A stretch of DNA of 64,000 bases from Flavobacteriaceae bacterium PS02337 (GTDB lineage: Bacteria > Bacteroidota > Bacteroidia > Flavobacteriales > Flavobacteriaceae): assembly GCA_029959285.1 (NCBI GenBank), contig JASCOE010000005.1, positions 1 through 64,000 on the forward strand. The letters are read 5' to 3'. This document shows, piece by piece, positions 50,008 through 59,163 of the stretch. The number at the start of each line of letters is the position of its first letter. Within the stretch, counting starts at the first letter, position 1. Made by a program: the position numbers and the translations under genes. Under the pieces are notes generated by a model, which saw only the letters and a program-made list of their open reading frames with translations, searched no databases and was not told where the DNA came from.

Positions 50008-51108
50008 TTATAATGCAATTGAACCGCTTCCAATTTTGTCGCAAATGTACTGACCATTCTGACAAAATACAACTAATTCGTCCTGAATAAATTGTAATAC
50101 TTTTTCTGTAACGTTTTCGGGATAAAGCACATGCACATTTGCACCTGCATCAAGCGTAAAACATACCGGAATTTGCGTTTCATTTCTAAATTTCCAAATT
50201 GCATTTATAATTTGCAATGTATTTGGTTTCATTAAAATGAAATACGGCATTGAAGTCATCATCATGGCATGTAAAGTCAAAGCTTCACTTTCTACAACTT
50301 TGATAAATTCTTCTATATTTCCATTTTCGAAAATAGCGATTAATTTATCTAAGTTTTCGTGTGCTTGTGCAAAACGTCTTTCGGCATACAGATGATTGTG
50401 CATTAAATCGTGTCCAACTGTACTCGAAACTTGTTTTTCGCCTTTATCAACTAACAAAATTGTGTCTTGATAATTATTAAAATTTTCATGAATTGCATAC
50501 GGAAATTCAACTCCAAACAAATCTGTGCTTCCTTCAATATTAGCTTGATTTCCCCAAACAACAACATTTCCTTTTACACTTCTGCAAGCACTTCCAGATC
50601 CTAAACGTGCTAAAAAAGAAGCCTTTTGATAGAAATATTCATCCGTCATTTCTGGATTTAGTTTTCTTTCTAAACTCATAAAATTCATTGCCAAAGCTGC
50701 CATTCCAGAAGCCGAAGAAGCAATTCCAGAACTGTGAGGAAATGTATTTTGTGTATCAATAGTAAAATGATAATCTTTCAAAAACGGCAGATAAACTTCA
50801 ACTCTTTCTAAAAACTTCTGAATTTTCGGTTTGAAGTCTTCTTTTGGTTTTCCTTCAAAAAGTAAATCAAAAGAAAAACCACTTGTCCCGTTGAGCGGAG
50901 TCGAAGCGTCTCTTTTTTCAAAACCTAATTTAGTAATCGTTTTACAATTATTTAAAGTAAAACTTACCGAAGGATTTGCTGGAATTTGATTGTCCTTTTT
51001 TCCCCAATATTTAACTAATGCAATATTGCTTGGAGCGCTCCATTCAAAATTTCCGTTTTCGATTGTTGAAGTATATTTATTTGGAATAAAATCAGCTGCT
51101 GTAAACAT
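50008..51108 (-). CDS. mvaD: Diphosphomevalonate decarboxylase
   Basis: 366 residues. Signature segments are APSNIALVKYWGKKD near the N-terminus, FPHSSGIASSASGMAALAM for the phosphate loop, and LDAGANVHVLY near the C-terminus with the catalytic Asp. It makes isopentenyl diphosphate from mevalonate diphosphate with ATP. It is the first gene of a minus-strand run (mvaD, GHMP kinase, DUF502, UbiA, hypothetical), with a well-formed promoter just upstream. Confidence 0.95.
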   Translation of the reverse strand: MFTAADFIPNKYTSTIENGNFEWSAPSNIALVKYWGKKDNQIPANPSVSFTLNNCKTITKLGFEKRDASTPLNGTSGFSFDLLFEGKPKEDFKPKIQKFLERVEVYLPFLKDYHFTIDTQNTFPHSSGIASSASGMAALAMNFMSLERKLNPEMTDEYFYQKASFLARLGSGSACRSVKGNVVVWGNQANIEGSTDLFGVEFPYAIHENFNNYQDTILLVDKGEKQVSSTVGHDLMHNHLYAERRFAQAHENLDKLIAIFENGNIEEFIKVVESEALTLHAMMMTSMPYFILMKPNTLQIINAIWKFRNETQIPVCFTLDAGANVHVLYPENVTEKVLQFIQDELVVFCQNGQYICDKIGSGSIAL

Positions 51109-51125
51109 GAATTATAAAATTTTGG

Positions 51126-51154
51126 CAAAGATAACTTTTAAATTTTTTCACCAA
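51126..51154 (-). promoter_or_regulatory. Promoter of the mvaD operon
   Basis: On the minus strand, TTG (51154-51152), an 18-nt spacer, then TATCTTTG (51133-51126), 18 nt before the mvaD start. Confidence 0.75.
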
Positions 51155-51255
51155 TAAGTTATATAAGAAATATAACCAGCTTTTCTTAAAATGAACTTAT
51201 CGCTTATATGGTTTAAATTTTCTTTTGACTATTTTTGAATTCAAAATTGAATATA

Positions 51256-51732
51256 ATGAATCAGTTCGTAAAAATCGCTATAGCTATAATTATTTGTTTA
51301 ACAGTTGGATATTCTGCAAGTTTGGTGACAAGACCGAGTATTGAGACTTGGTACGTAACGTTGGAAAAGCCGGTTTTCAATCCGCCAAATTGGATTTTTA
51401 TGCCAGTTTGGACGATTCTTTATATTTTTATGGCAATTGCTGCCGCTTTAGTTTGGGATAAAATAAAAGAACAAACTGAAGAAGTAAAAAAAGCATTACT
51501 TTTCTTTATTATTCAATTGATTTTAAATGCAATTTGGTCTTATTTATTCTTTGGATTAAAAAACCCGATGTTAGCTTTAGTAGAAATTGCGCTTTTATGG
51601 TTAATGATTTACGAAACGTATTTAAAATTCATCAAAATAAATAAAATTTCAGGCTATTTATTGATTCCTTATTTAGCTTGGGTTGGATTTGCTACGGTTT
51701 TAAACGCTAGTATTTGGTGGTTGAATAAGTAA
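51256..51732 (+). CDS. tspO: TspO/MBR family protein
   Basis: 158 residues from the ATG at 51256 (an in-frame ATG at 51235 precedes it). Five transmembrane helices and the family motifs WYVTLEKPVFNPPNWIF, VWTILYIFMAIAA and the Trp-rich C-terminal helices (NAIWSYLFFG, LNASIWWLN) match TspO/peripheral benzodiazepine receptor proteins, which bind porphyrins and cholesterol-like ligands in the membrane. It diverges from mvaD. TATTTTTG at 51230-51237 is a likely -7 box. Confidence 0.94.
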   Translation: MNQFVKIAIAIIICLTVGYSASLVTRPSIETWYVTLEKPVFNPPNWIFMPVWTILYIFMAIAAALVWDKIKEQTEEVKKALLFFIIQLILNAIWSYLFFGLKNPMLALVEIALLWLMIYETYLKFIKINKISGYLLIPYLAWVGFATVLNASIWWLNK

Positions 51733-51776
51733 ACATTTTAGTTTCAGGTTTCACGCTTTCTTTGTTTCAAGTTAGA

Positions 51777-52484
51777 CTATTGTAGTTTTTTAAATTCTTC
51801 ATTTTTAGCATATAAAAAATCCATTATAGACAACACATTCGGATGATCTATAAGTGTTTTAGATTTTGGATCGGCATCGCAGAATTCTAGAAAAAGTTGC
51901 TTTTGCTCTTCATTCAATTTCAAATTATTACGAAAGAAATCTGGCGGACAATATGCAGTCGCCATTTTTTTGAAACGCTCGTCAATCTCATATTTCTCTT
52001 TTGAATGTGCCCTTCCTAAAGGTATATTCATGTTTGCAGAATATCTTATTCTGCCATCATTTACGCCAGTGTATCGTGTAAGGTCGTTTGCAGTTTTTCC
52101 ATTGTTTATCTCATTTACTTTTTCGGCATCAAACTTTACTTTTTGAAATTTCATTTTTGTAATAACAACATCATCTAGTTCTTCTGGTTTAATGACCATA
52201 TTAACTATAATGTTATTTGTCTCAATATCTTTGGCTTTCAATTTTAATCTTGTGAAATAATAATCTTTAGAAAAGAAAAGCAAACTGTCTTGCACTTTTA
52301 CTAAAATAGAGAATTCTCCAGAATCGTTGGTTCTTGTGCTTGTCTTGGCCGTTTTATTAATGACTTCGACGTTCTTAAGAACAGAATTTTGAGAAACGAC
52401 TTTTCCGTGAAGCAATTTTTCTGTTTGAGAAATACTAAGTTGATAAGTAAGAAAAGAAATTGTAGTAAGTAATTTTACTTTCAT
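51777..52484 (-). CDS. CarboxypepD_reg-like exported protein, copy 1
   Basis: 235 residues with a signal peptide (about 1-19). The N-terminal half is a carboxypeptidase regulatory-like domain (about 24-95, LLHGKVVSQNSVLKNVEVIN, then SGEFSILVKVQDSLLF), a fold common as the first domain of TonB receptors, here stand-alone. The C-terminal half is helical and ends with CDADPKSKTLIDHPNVLSIM. It is a diverged tandem paralog of the next gene upstream (52496-53218), with an 11-bp gap. The function is unknown. Confidence 0.83.
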   Translation of the reverse strand: MKVKLLTTISFLTYQLSISQTEKLLHGKVVSQNSVLKNVEVINKTAKTSTRTNDSGEFSILVKVQDSLLFFSKDYYFTRLKLKAKDIETNNIIVNMVIKPEELDDVVITKMKFQKVKFDAEKVNEINNGKTANDLTRYTGVNDGRIRYSANMNIPLGRAHSKEKYEIDERFKKMATAYCPPDFFRNNLKLNEEQKQLFLEFCDADPKSKTLIDHPNVLSIMDFLYAKNEEFKKLQ

Positions 52485-52495
52485 TTAAAGAACTT

Positions 52496-53218
52496 TTAGT
52501 TTTTAATTCCTGAATTTAACTGCTGAAACTCTTTGTTTTTGGTATATAAAAAATCCATTGTGTAAAGTAAATTTTTCTGCTTTACTAAAATTTCTGCTTT
52601 CGGGTCGGCGTCGCAAAATTGTAGAAACAAATCTTTTTCTTCTGGTTTAATTTTTAAGTCATTAGTAAAGAAATCAAGCGGAACAGTCGCTTCAGCTAAT
52701 TTTTTGAAATCTAATTCTTTGAATTTAATCTTCTTAATTTTTTTGTCTTTTTTCATAAACAAACTAAAAATTGCCATCAAATCTGCTCCATTTGCAATGC
52801 CACCAGTATAAACGCCAGGATTAGATATTGCTGGTTTTGGTACTATTAAAGAATTTTCATCTGCTGCGCCAATATGAGGGAGTTTAATAGTGGTAATAAG
52901 AATTTCGTCTAGTTCTTCAGGTTTCAGAACCATATTTACGATAATATTATTTTGATTAATATTTTCCTGAGAAACTTTTAATCGCTTGAAAAAGTAATCT
53001 TTAGAGAAGAAAATCAAACTGTCTTTGGGACGAACTACAATTGAAAATTCGCCCAATTCATTTGTTCTTGTACTGGTTTTGGCAGTTTTGTTAATTACTT
53101 CCACTTTATTAATCGGGATATTCTGCGACAGCACTTTTCCGTTTAATATTTTTTCGTTTTGAGAAACGCTAAGTTGATACGTGAAAATAGAAATTGTGGT
53201 AAGTAATTTTACTCTCAT
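52496..53218 (-). CDS. CarboxypepD_reg-like exported protein, copy 2
   Basis: 240 residues, paralogous to the gene at 51777-52484: same signal peptide start (MRVKLLTTISIFTYQLS), same regulatory-like domain (LNGKVLSQNIPINKVEVINK, TSTRTNELGEFSI) and a shared C-terminal CDADPKAEILVKQKNLLYTM. The middle (about 105-160) differs between the two, so that segment is where they have diverged or been exchanged. The two genes are probably cotranscribed. Confidence 0.83.
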   Translation of the reverse strand: MRVKLLTTISIFTYQLSVSQNEKILNGKVLSQNIPINKVEVINKTAKTSTRTNELGEFSIVVRPKDSLIFFSKDYFFKRLKVSQENINQNNIIVNMVLKPEELDEILITTIKLPHIGAADENSLIVPKPAISNPGVYTGGIANGADLMAIFSLFMKKDKKIKKIKFKELDFKKLAEATVPLDFFTNDLKIKPEEKDLFLQFCDADPKAEILVKQKNLLYTMDFLYTKNKEFQQLNSGIKN

Positions 53219-53300
53219 ACAGGATTAATTAGTTGAGAGTAAAATTATTAGAATAGTCTTAATGAAAACTTACGGAATCTGTAAATTCTTGTTAATTAAA

Positions 53301-53966
53301 CTAAATTGAGTTTTTGAATTTCTCCAATTCACCATTATCAAATAAAACCGGACCGTGACCAAAACACATTATTTTAGGTTTTAGCGAAGCCAATTTTAGA
53401 ATCGATTTTCTATTGGTTTCTTTATCTGCTGTGAATAAATTGGGAGGTTCATGAAGCCCAACTTTTGTTGTCAATAAATTCATGTTGGTTAGAACATCGC
53501 CAACAATTAATACGCCATCTTTTTCTCTAAAAAAAGACAAATGACCTCGCGAATGACCTGGAGTTTCAAGAACTGTAAATCCGCCAATTTCATCGCCTTC
53601 TTTTAAAGTTTTAGAAACTGGATGCCCTTTTCCTGCCCAAAATTGTTTTTGAAATTTCGAAATAATATGATTCGGGTTTGGATATTCTGTAATTACGCTT
53701 CCGTTTTCAGCAAATTCTTTTTCAGATTCACTGCATAAAAGTGGAATATTCAAGCTTTCACAGATTATTTTACTGCTTCCCTGATGATCGGCATGAGCGT
53801 GTGTGAGTGCATGTTTTGCTATCGATTTGTCTTTTAAGGCTTTTAGAATTATTCCGCTTGAACTGCGAATTCCTGCATCAATTAAAACATCTTCAATTAT
53901 ATAACAATTAATTGCATTTCGTGGAAATAGCGGAATTTGATAAACGTCTTTGGCAATATTTTTCAT
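53301..53966 (-). CDS. MBL-fold metallo-hydrolase
   Basis: 221 residues, cytoplasmic. The metallo-beta-lactamase motif T-H-A-H-A-D-H-Q-G (about 56-64) supplies the usual zinc ligands, followed by a His in LETPGHSRGHLSFF, an Asp in LIVGDVLTN and the final His in CFGHGPVL. It probably hydrolyses a thioester, ester or lactone; the substrate is unknown. Monocistronic, but closely spaced with the Crp-like gene. Confidence 0.92.
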   Translation of the reverse strand: MKNIAKDVYQIPLFPRNAINCYIIEDVLIDAGIRSSSGIILKALKDKSIAKHALTHAHADHQGSSKIICESLNIPLLCSESEKEFAENGSVITEYPNPNHIISKFQKQFWAGKGHPVSKTLKEGDEIGGFTVLETPGHSRGHLSFFREKDGVLIVGDVLTNMNLLTTKVGLHEPPNLFTADKETNRKSILKLASLKPKIMCFGHGPVLFDNGELEKFKNSI

Positions 53967-54026
53967 TGTATTGAATTTTATATTGGCAAAGATTTGAATT
54001 CAGAATCTCAATTCACTTGATAAATG

Positions 54027-54599
54027 TTAAGAAATATCCTGACGAATTCTGCTCAAAGATTCTGGAGTAATTCCGAGAAATGAAGCAATATAAATTAATG
54101 GCGTTCGCTGAATTATTTTGGCTGGAGCCGATTCTAGAAAAGTGAGGTATTTTTCTTTTGCCGGAATCATTTGCAATTTTAAAACACGATCTGCCATGCA
54201 AAGGTAATTCTGTTCAGCAAGAATTCTCCCGACACGTTCCCAATTTGGGATTTCATGATAAAGAAACTGCATTTTTTCAAAAGTGATAGAAAGCACTTCA
54301 CAATCTTCAATGCACTGAATATTTTCAAAAGAAACAGATTGATTTATAAAACTAGAATACGATGCAATAAAACCGTCATCACAGCTTAAGTAAGTGGTAA
54401 TTTCTTTTCCGTCTTTTAAGTAATAAACACGCGCCAAACCTTCAACAATAAAAAAGATTTTACTGCTAGTTTTCCCCATTTCAGAAAGAAATTCTTTAGC
54501 AGTAAAATTTTCATATTGAAAACAATTATCAATCATTTCAATTTCTTTTTCAGAAAACGGAGCGATTGATAATATTTGTTTTTGTAATGAAGAATTCAT
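54027..54599 (-). CDS. Crp/Fnr-family transcriptional regulator
   Basis: 190 residues. An N-terminal cyclic-nucleotide-binding-like barrel (about 20-110, FFIVEGLARVYYLKDGKEIT) and a C-terminal helix-turn-helix (about 150-188, PLIYIASFLGITPESLSRIR). The barrel lacks the full phosphate-binding cassette of cAMP receptors (no R-x-A/S-T core is seen), and no Fnr cysteines are present, so the ligand is unknown. It is typical of the many CRP-like regulators in this phylum. It starts 3 bp after the stop of the HAD gene. Confidence 0.92.
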   Translation of the reverse strand: MNSSLQKQILSIAPFSEKEIEMIDNCFQYENFTAKEFLSEMGKTSSKIFFIVEGLARVYYLKDGKEITTYLSCDDGFIASYSSFINQSVSFENIQCIEDCEVLSITFEKMQFLYHEIPNWERVGRILAEQNYLCMADRVLKLQMIPAKEKYLTFLESAPAKIIQRTPLIYIASFLGITPESLSRIRQDIS

Positions 54600-54602
54600 G
54601 AT

Positions 54603-55250
54603 TTATAATATCTCGATTAATTCCGAAGCATTATTAATCACCACTTTTGCTCCACTAGATTTCAATTCGTTTTCAGTTCTATAACCCCAAGTTACACCAA
54701 CAGGAAACATATTCGCATTTACTGCTGTTTTCATGTCAATATCAGAATCGCCTATAAAAAGGATTTCTTCTGGTTTTAAATTCCATTTCTTACCTATTTC
54801 TAAAGCCTCAAACGGATTCGGTTTTTTAAGTTCTTCTGTACTCAAACCAATCGCCGTATCAAAATGATTTGGAAAAATTTCTGATGCTATTTTCTTCGTC
54901 AATTCATCGGCTTTGTTCGAGAAAACTGCCATTTTGATGTTTTGCGAAGTCAGGTTTTCTAACAATTCTAAGATTCCTTTATAAGGTTTTGTTTTCACGG
55001 TGCACATTTCACGATATTCGTTAATCATGCATTCAAAACAAATTTCAATCTGTTCGTCTGAATTGTTTTCTGCGGGAAGTGCTTTGCTGACTAAATTTCG
55101 CAAACCGCTTCCAATAAAATATTGATACGTTTCGTAAGTGTGAGTTGGAAAACTTAGACCTTGAAGTACTTTGTTCATTGCATCCGAGATATCGTGTAAT
55201 GAATCTACTAATGTTCCGTCTAAATCAAAAATAATTCCTTTAAATTTCAT
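54603..55250 (-). CDS. HAD-superfamily hydrolase (phosphoglycolate phosphatase-like)
   Basis: 215 residues. Motif I is FDLDGTLVDS, motif II AVFSNKAD, the Lys is in LKKPNPFEAL, and motif IV is FIGDSDIDMKTA. The helical cap is subfamily I. These are the features of Gph-type phosphoglycolate phosphatases and related sugar-phosphate phosphatases; the substrate is not certain. It is 6 bp from the flavoprotein gene and 3 bp from the Crp-like gene, so the three form an operon on the minus strand. Confidence 0.92.
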   Translation of the reverse strand: MKFKGIIFDLDGTLVDSLHDISDAMNKVLQGLSFPTHTYETYQYFIGSGLRNLVSKALPAENNSDEQIEICFECMINEYREMCTVKTKPYKGILELLENLTSQNIKMAVFSNKADELTKKIASEIFPNHFDTAIGLSTEELKKPNPFEALEIGKKWNLKPEEILFIGDSDIDMKTAVNANMFPVGVTWGYRTENELKSSGAKVVINNASELIEIL

Positions 55251-55256
55251 TTTACA

Positions 55257-56465
55257 TTATATATTTTGAGCCAAAATAAACCCGCTTGTCCAAGCATTTT
55301 GGAAATTAAAACCGCCTGTAATCGCATCTATATTTACAATTTCGCCAGCAAAATATAGGTTTTCATGAATTTTGCTTTCCATTGTTTTGAAATTGATTTC
55401 CTTTAAATCGATCCCGCCAGCCGTTACAAATTCTTCTTTAAAAGTACTTTTTCCGTTGACTTTAAATTCGGCTTTTGTTAATTGTGAAGTCAAATTCTGC
55501 AATTGAATTTTAGATAAATCGGCCCATTTCGTTTCAACTTCAATTCCCGAAGCCAAAACCAAACTTTCCCACAAACGATTTGGAAAGTCAAAAGGAGATT
55601 TTTTAGAAACTGCTTTTTTAGCGTGTTCTTGTTTTAAATCTTTCAGAATTTTTTCGGCATCTTCAAAATCAACATCATTTAACCAATTTACAAAAATGGT
55701 AAACTGATAGTTTTTATCATGAAGAATTCTCGCGCCCCAAGCCGAAAGTTTTAAAATCGCTGGACCGCTCATTCCCCAATGCGTAATTAACAAAGGTCCT
55801 GTCGATTCTAGTTTGGTGTCTTTTACGTTTACAGTAACTTGTGCGGCAACTCCGGGTAATTCTTTAATTCGAGAATCTTTAATGTTGAAAGTAAATAGGG
55901 AAGGGACGGGACTTACAACAGCGTGTCCGTGTTCTTGAAGCATTTCCCAAATTTTAGGGTTACTTCCTGTTGCCATTACTAATTTTTCAGTAGCGAAATT
56001 GTCGTTTTGAGTATCAATTTTCCAATGATTTTCGGCTTTAAAAATTGATTGTACACTTTGACCCGTCAGTACTTTTATGCCTAATTTTTCGGTTGCTTTT
56101 AAAAAACAATCAATTATGGTTTGAGATGAATTGGAAACTGGAAACATTCTTCCGTCTTCTTCAATTTTTAATTCAACGCCGTGTTTTTCAAACCATTCTA
56201 TTGTATCGCCAGAACAAAATTGATGGAAAGGTCCGCGAAGTTCTTTTTCTCCGCGAGGATAAAATTTTACTAATTCGTTGGGTTCAAAACAAGCGTGCGT
56301 TACGTTGCATCGTCCGCCTCCGGAAACACGTACTTTAGAAAGAACTTCTTTACCTCTTTCTAAAATGGCAATTTTTAGTTTCGGATTTTTCTCTGCAATA
56401 TTAATTGCCGTAAAAAAACCTGCAGCGCCTCCGCCAACGATGATTATGTCGAAATTTTTGATCAT
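55257..56465 (-). CDS. HI0933-family flavoprotein (NAD(P)/FAD-dependent oxidoreductase)
   Basis: 402 residues. The FAD-binding Rossmann motif is IIVGGGAAGFFTAINIAEK at the N-terminus, followed by the family signature SGGGRCNVTHA (about 49-59), an insertion domain in the middle, and a C-terminal FAD-contact motif ending with GEIVNIDAITGGFNFQNAW, which is characteristic of the HI0933/YhiN family. Relatives include BaiN, a bile-acid oxidoreductase, but the native reaction is mostly unknown. First gene of the operon with HAD and Crp genes. Confidence 0.93.
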   Translation of the reverse strand: MIKNFDIIIVGGGAAGFFTAINIAEKNPKLKIAILERGKEVLSKVRVSGGGRCNVTHACFEPNELVKFYPRGEKELRGPFHQFCSGDTIEWFEKHGVELKIEEDGRMFPVSNSSQTIIDCFLKATEKLGIKVLTGQSVQSIFKAENHWKIDTQNDNFATEKLVMATGSNPKIWEMLQEHGHAVVSPVPSLFTFNIKDSRIKELPGVAAQVTVNVKDTKLESTGPLLITHWGMSGPAILKLSAWGARILHDKNYQFTIFVNWLNDVDFEDAEKILKDLKQEHAKKAVSKKSPFDFPNRLWESLVLASGIEVETKWADLSKIQLQNLTSQLTKAEFKVNGKSTFKEEFVTAGGIDLKEINFKTMESKIHENLYFAGEIVNIDAITGGFNFQNAWTSGFILAQNI

Positions 56466-56475
56466 ATTTTTTTGT

Positions 56476-56541
56476 TAGCCACGAATTCACGAATTATTTT
56501 TTGACAATCTTTTGGAATAAAAATTCGTGAATTCGTGGCTA
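56476..56541. repeat. Palindromic repeat, family A
   Basis: TAGCCACGAATTCACGAATT at the left is complementary to AATTCGTGAATTCGTGGCTA at the right, with a loop of about 22 nt. The extra TA outside the core pairs too, whereas other copies have paired TTT or CC at the same place. Confidence 0.9.
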
Positions 56542-56550
56542 TTTTAAACT

Positions 56551-57228
56551 TTATATTTTATCTGGATTATCAGAGATAATTCCGTTTACATTGTAACCTT
56601 TTACTTTTTGAATGTCTTCTTCGGAGTTTACCGTCCAGGGTAAAACTAAGAATCCTTTTTTTTGAATTTGTTGCACATTTTCAGCATTCAATAAATTAAA
56701 ATCAGAATGAATTGCTTTTGCATTTATTTTTTCGGCGAAAGCCAGAGCTGTATCTATATTTTCTTCTGTTAAAACACCAATCGGGATATTTGAATTTAAA
56801 GCTGAAGTTTCTTTTAACATATTCCAATCGAAACTTGAAATGATAAAATGCTCGTAATTCCAATTTTTCTCGGAAATATATTTCTCAATTAACGCAACAA
56901 CTTTAGGAGCAGTTCCTAAACCTTTCAATTCAATATTGATAAGACATTTTTTATTTACTAAATCAAAAACCTCATTTAAAGTTGGGATTTGATATTTCCC
57001 ATCAATTAAAAATGATTTTAGTTCTGCTAAAGTAAAATCATTTACTAAACCTTTTCCATTAGTAGTTCTGTCTATGGTTTCATCATGAATTACGATGATA
57101 TGCCCGTCAGAGCTTAAATGAACATCAAGTTCAATTCCGTCTGAATTTAGATCTAAGGCTTTTTGGAAAGCTTGTAAAGTATTTTCAGGTTCATAGGCTT
57201 TGGCGCCTCGATGTGCAATTTTTAGCAT
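56551..57228 (-). CDS. Glycerophosphodiester phosphodiesterase
   Basis: 225 residues, no signal peptide, so cytoplasmic. The GDPD signature is complete: IAHRGAKAYEPENT (catalytic His and Arg), ELDVHLSSDGHIIVIHDET (metal Glu and Asp, catalytic His) and the later NIELKG and VLPWTVNS. It splits glycerophosphodiesters into glycerol 3-phosphate and an alcohol. Single gene between two interspersed repeats. Confidence 0.95.
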   Translation of the reverse strand: MLKIAHRGAKAYEPENTLQAFQKALDLNSDGIELDVHLSSDGHIIVIHDETIDRTTNGKGLVNDFTLAELKSFLIDGKYQIPTLNEVFDLVNKKCLINIELKGLGTAPKVVALIEKYISEKNWNYEHFIISSFDWNMLKETSALNSNIPIGVLTEENIDTALAFAEKINAKAIHSDFNLLNAENVQQIQKKGFLVLPWTVNSEEDIQKVKGYNVNGIISDNPDKI

Positions 57229-57244
57229 TTTGCAGTGTTTTTTC

Positions 57245-57371
57245 TAACCGCAAAGGTCGCAAAGTTTTACGCAAAGGGCACAAGTTTTTTTATTTATATT
57301 AAAAAGGTTCGCAAAGATTTTATAAACCTTTGCGAACCTTGCGATTTTCCCTTGCGACCTTTGCGGTTAAG
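57245..57371. repeat. Palindromic repeat, family B
   Basis: CTAACCGCAAAGGTCGCAAA at the left, complement TTTGCGACCTTTGCGGTTAA at the right; an inner palindrome AAGGTTCGCAAAG / CTTTGCGAACCTT lies around 57304-57339. It lies between two minus-strand genes. Confidence 0.9.
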
Positions 57372-57373
57372 TT

Positions 57374-59041
57374 TTAAATCTCTTCTAATAAAGCAATATC
57401 AAAATCATTGTCGATAATCACTTTTCCATCAATAACTTCAACTTCCTCATTTGAGTAAGTATCTTTTAGTTTTGTTCCGTTTGGGAAGACATCGCCAACA
57501 GGAAGTTCTTTTCTTCCTTTCGGTAAATCTACTCCCATAACAACTTTGTCAGTAAAAGTGCCTTTAGTAAAAGTTCTGGAAAAAGTATAAGGATACGGAT
57601 TAATAAGTTGGTGAACACCCGCTCCAACGGCAGGATGATTTCTTCTGAATTGCCCTAATTTCTGCCAATGTAAAAGTATTTTCTGCGTTTCGGGATTATT
57701 CTGAATATCCTCCCAATTCATGTTTGAACGCAAAGTTGCATCGCCATTTGTTCCTTCAATTACCAAAGAACGATTCGATTCATCACCATAATAAACTTGA
57801 GACATTCCTGGGGAAAGTAAAAGTTTAGTTCCTGCTTCGATACCTTTTACTCGGTTGGCATCAAAAGGCTGTCCGTCGTCGTGCGAAGACATATAATTAA
57901 GGACAGAATATCCTTTTAATTCATTGTTTAATGCATTTGAATATTTAGAAAATAAACCTTCGTGATCGTTTTGAGCTGCATTCCACTTAAATTCAAAATT
58001 GATCATGCTGTTGAAGCCATTTTGGAAATAATTGACTTTTCGATCTCCAAAATCGTAATCCTGTCCGCCGCTGATTCCGTAACCGTAAACTTCTGCAATA
58101 GTGTAAAACGGATTTTGATCTAAAACCTGCATCGGATGATGTTTTTTCCAAGTTTCGAATGCGTAATCACATTCTTTTTTAAAGTCTGCCCAAACGCCTT
58201 CTTCGGTATGTTTTACGGTATCGGCGCGGTAACCGTCAATTCCGAATTCTACAATATAATCGGTAAGCCATTTTATAATGTAATATTTTGGACTTCTTGG
58301 ATATCCAGTTCTTTTGAAGAATTCATCTAATGACGTAATTTCTTTTTCGTAACGACCTTCTTTTTTCCATTTTTCGATTAAAAAAGGAGGCAGTTCTACA
58401 TTTTGAGTACTTTCGGTTTTTACGTCTGGAAGATTTTCTACCAAAGTACACATTGTAGTATTTTCAAAAGATTTGTAATCGCAGACAACGCCTGTTCTAA
58501 CCCAATCAGAAGGCCAAACAGGATCTTCTGGAGTTACTGGTCCTGTATGATTGATTACGCCATCTAGAACTATTCTAATGCCTTTTTCGTGTGCTTTTTT
58601 TACTAAATTGGCTAAATCTTCTTTGGTTCCAAAGTTTGGGTCTAAAGCCGTCCAATCTTTTGCCCAATAACCGTGAAAGCCATAACTCAATCCGGTTCCT
58701 TCGTCAACACCATCGTGAATTTGTTCTACAATCGGCGTAAGCCAAATGGCATTTATTCCTAGTTTTTCAAAATATCCTGATTCTATTTTTTTTGTGATTC
58801 CGATGATGTCACCGCCTTCAAATCCGCGAAGTTTGCCGGGAGTTTTGGTTCGGTTAAAATTGACGTCGTTTGAAGTGTCTCCGTTGTAAAAACGATCTGT
58901 AAGTAAAAAATAAACATTTGCTCCTTCCCAAACGAAAGGTGTTTTCGAAGTATTTTCGTTATTCATTGTAACTGATTTTGAGCCAGAACAGCTCAATGTT
59001 AAGTATACTAAAGATAAAAAAAGGAAAGTGTATTTTTTCAT
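57374..59041 (-). CDS. GH13 alpha-amylase-type lipoprotein
   Basis: 555 residues with a lipoprotein signal peptide (lipobox LSC followed by SGSK), so it is probably anchored at the outer membrane. The four conserved GH13 regions are present: DGVINH (I), GIDGYRADTVKH with nucleophile D274 (II), TIAEVYG with acid/base E317 (III) and YMSSHDD (IV). The start of the catalytic domain (YFLLTDRFYNGD) resembles periplasmic MalS-type alpha-amylases. It cleaves internal alpha-1,4-glucosidic bonds in starch or maltodextrin. It is the last gene of the starch-related run. Confidence 0.93.
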   Translation of the reverse strand: MKKYTFLFLSLVYLTLSCSGSKSVTMNNENTSKTPFVWEGANVYFLLTDRFYNGDTSNDVNFNRTKTPGKLRGFEGGDIIGITKKIESGYFEKLGINAIWLTPIVEQIHDGVDEGTGLSYGFHGYWAKDWTALDPNFGTKEDLANLVKKAHEKGIRIVLDGVINHTGPVTPEDPVWPSDWVRTGVVCDYKSFENTTMCTLVENLPDVKTESTQNVELPPFLIEKWKKEGRYEKEITSLDEFFKRTGYPRSPKYYIIKWLTDYIVEFGIDGYRADTVKHTEEGVWADFKKECDYAFETWKKHHPMQVLDQNPFYTIAEVYGYGISGGQDYDFGDRKVNYFQNGFNSMINFEFKWNAAQNDHEGLFSKYSNALNNELKGYSVLNYMSSHDDGQPFDANRVKGIEAGTKLLLSPGMSQVYYGDESNRSLVIEGTNGDATLRSNMNWEDIQNNPETQKILLHWQKLGQFRRNHPAVGAGVHQLINPYPYTFSRTFTKGTFTDKVVMGVDLPKGRKELPVGDVFPNGTKLKDTYSNEEVEVIDGKVIIDNDFDIALLEEI

Positions 59042-59077
59042 TTATTTCAAATTTAACGAATGTTTATAAAAAAGGTT

Positions 59078-59153
59078 CCGCCACGAATTCACGAATTTCA
59101 CAAATTTAAATATGGATAATTAATTCGTGGAAATTTGTGAAATTCGTGGCGGA
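59078..59153. repeat. Palindromic repeat, family A
   Basis: CCGCCACGAATTCACGAATT at the left, complement TTCGTGGCGGA at the right, with further pairing through AATTTCACAAATT / AATTTGTGAAATT. The flanking CC/GG bases are paired and differ from the other copies. Confidence 0.85.
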
Positions 59154-59163
59154 TAAACTTTGC

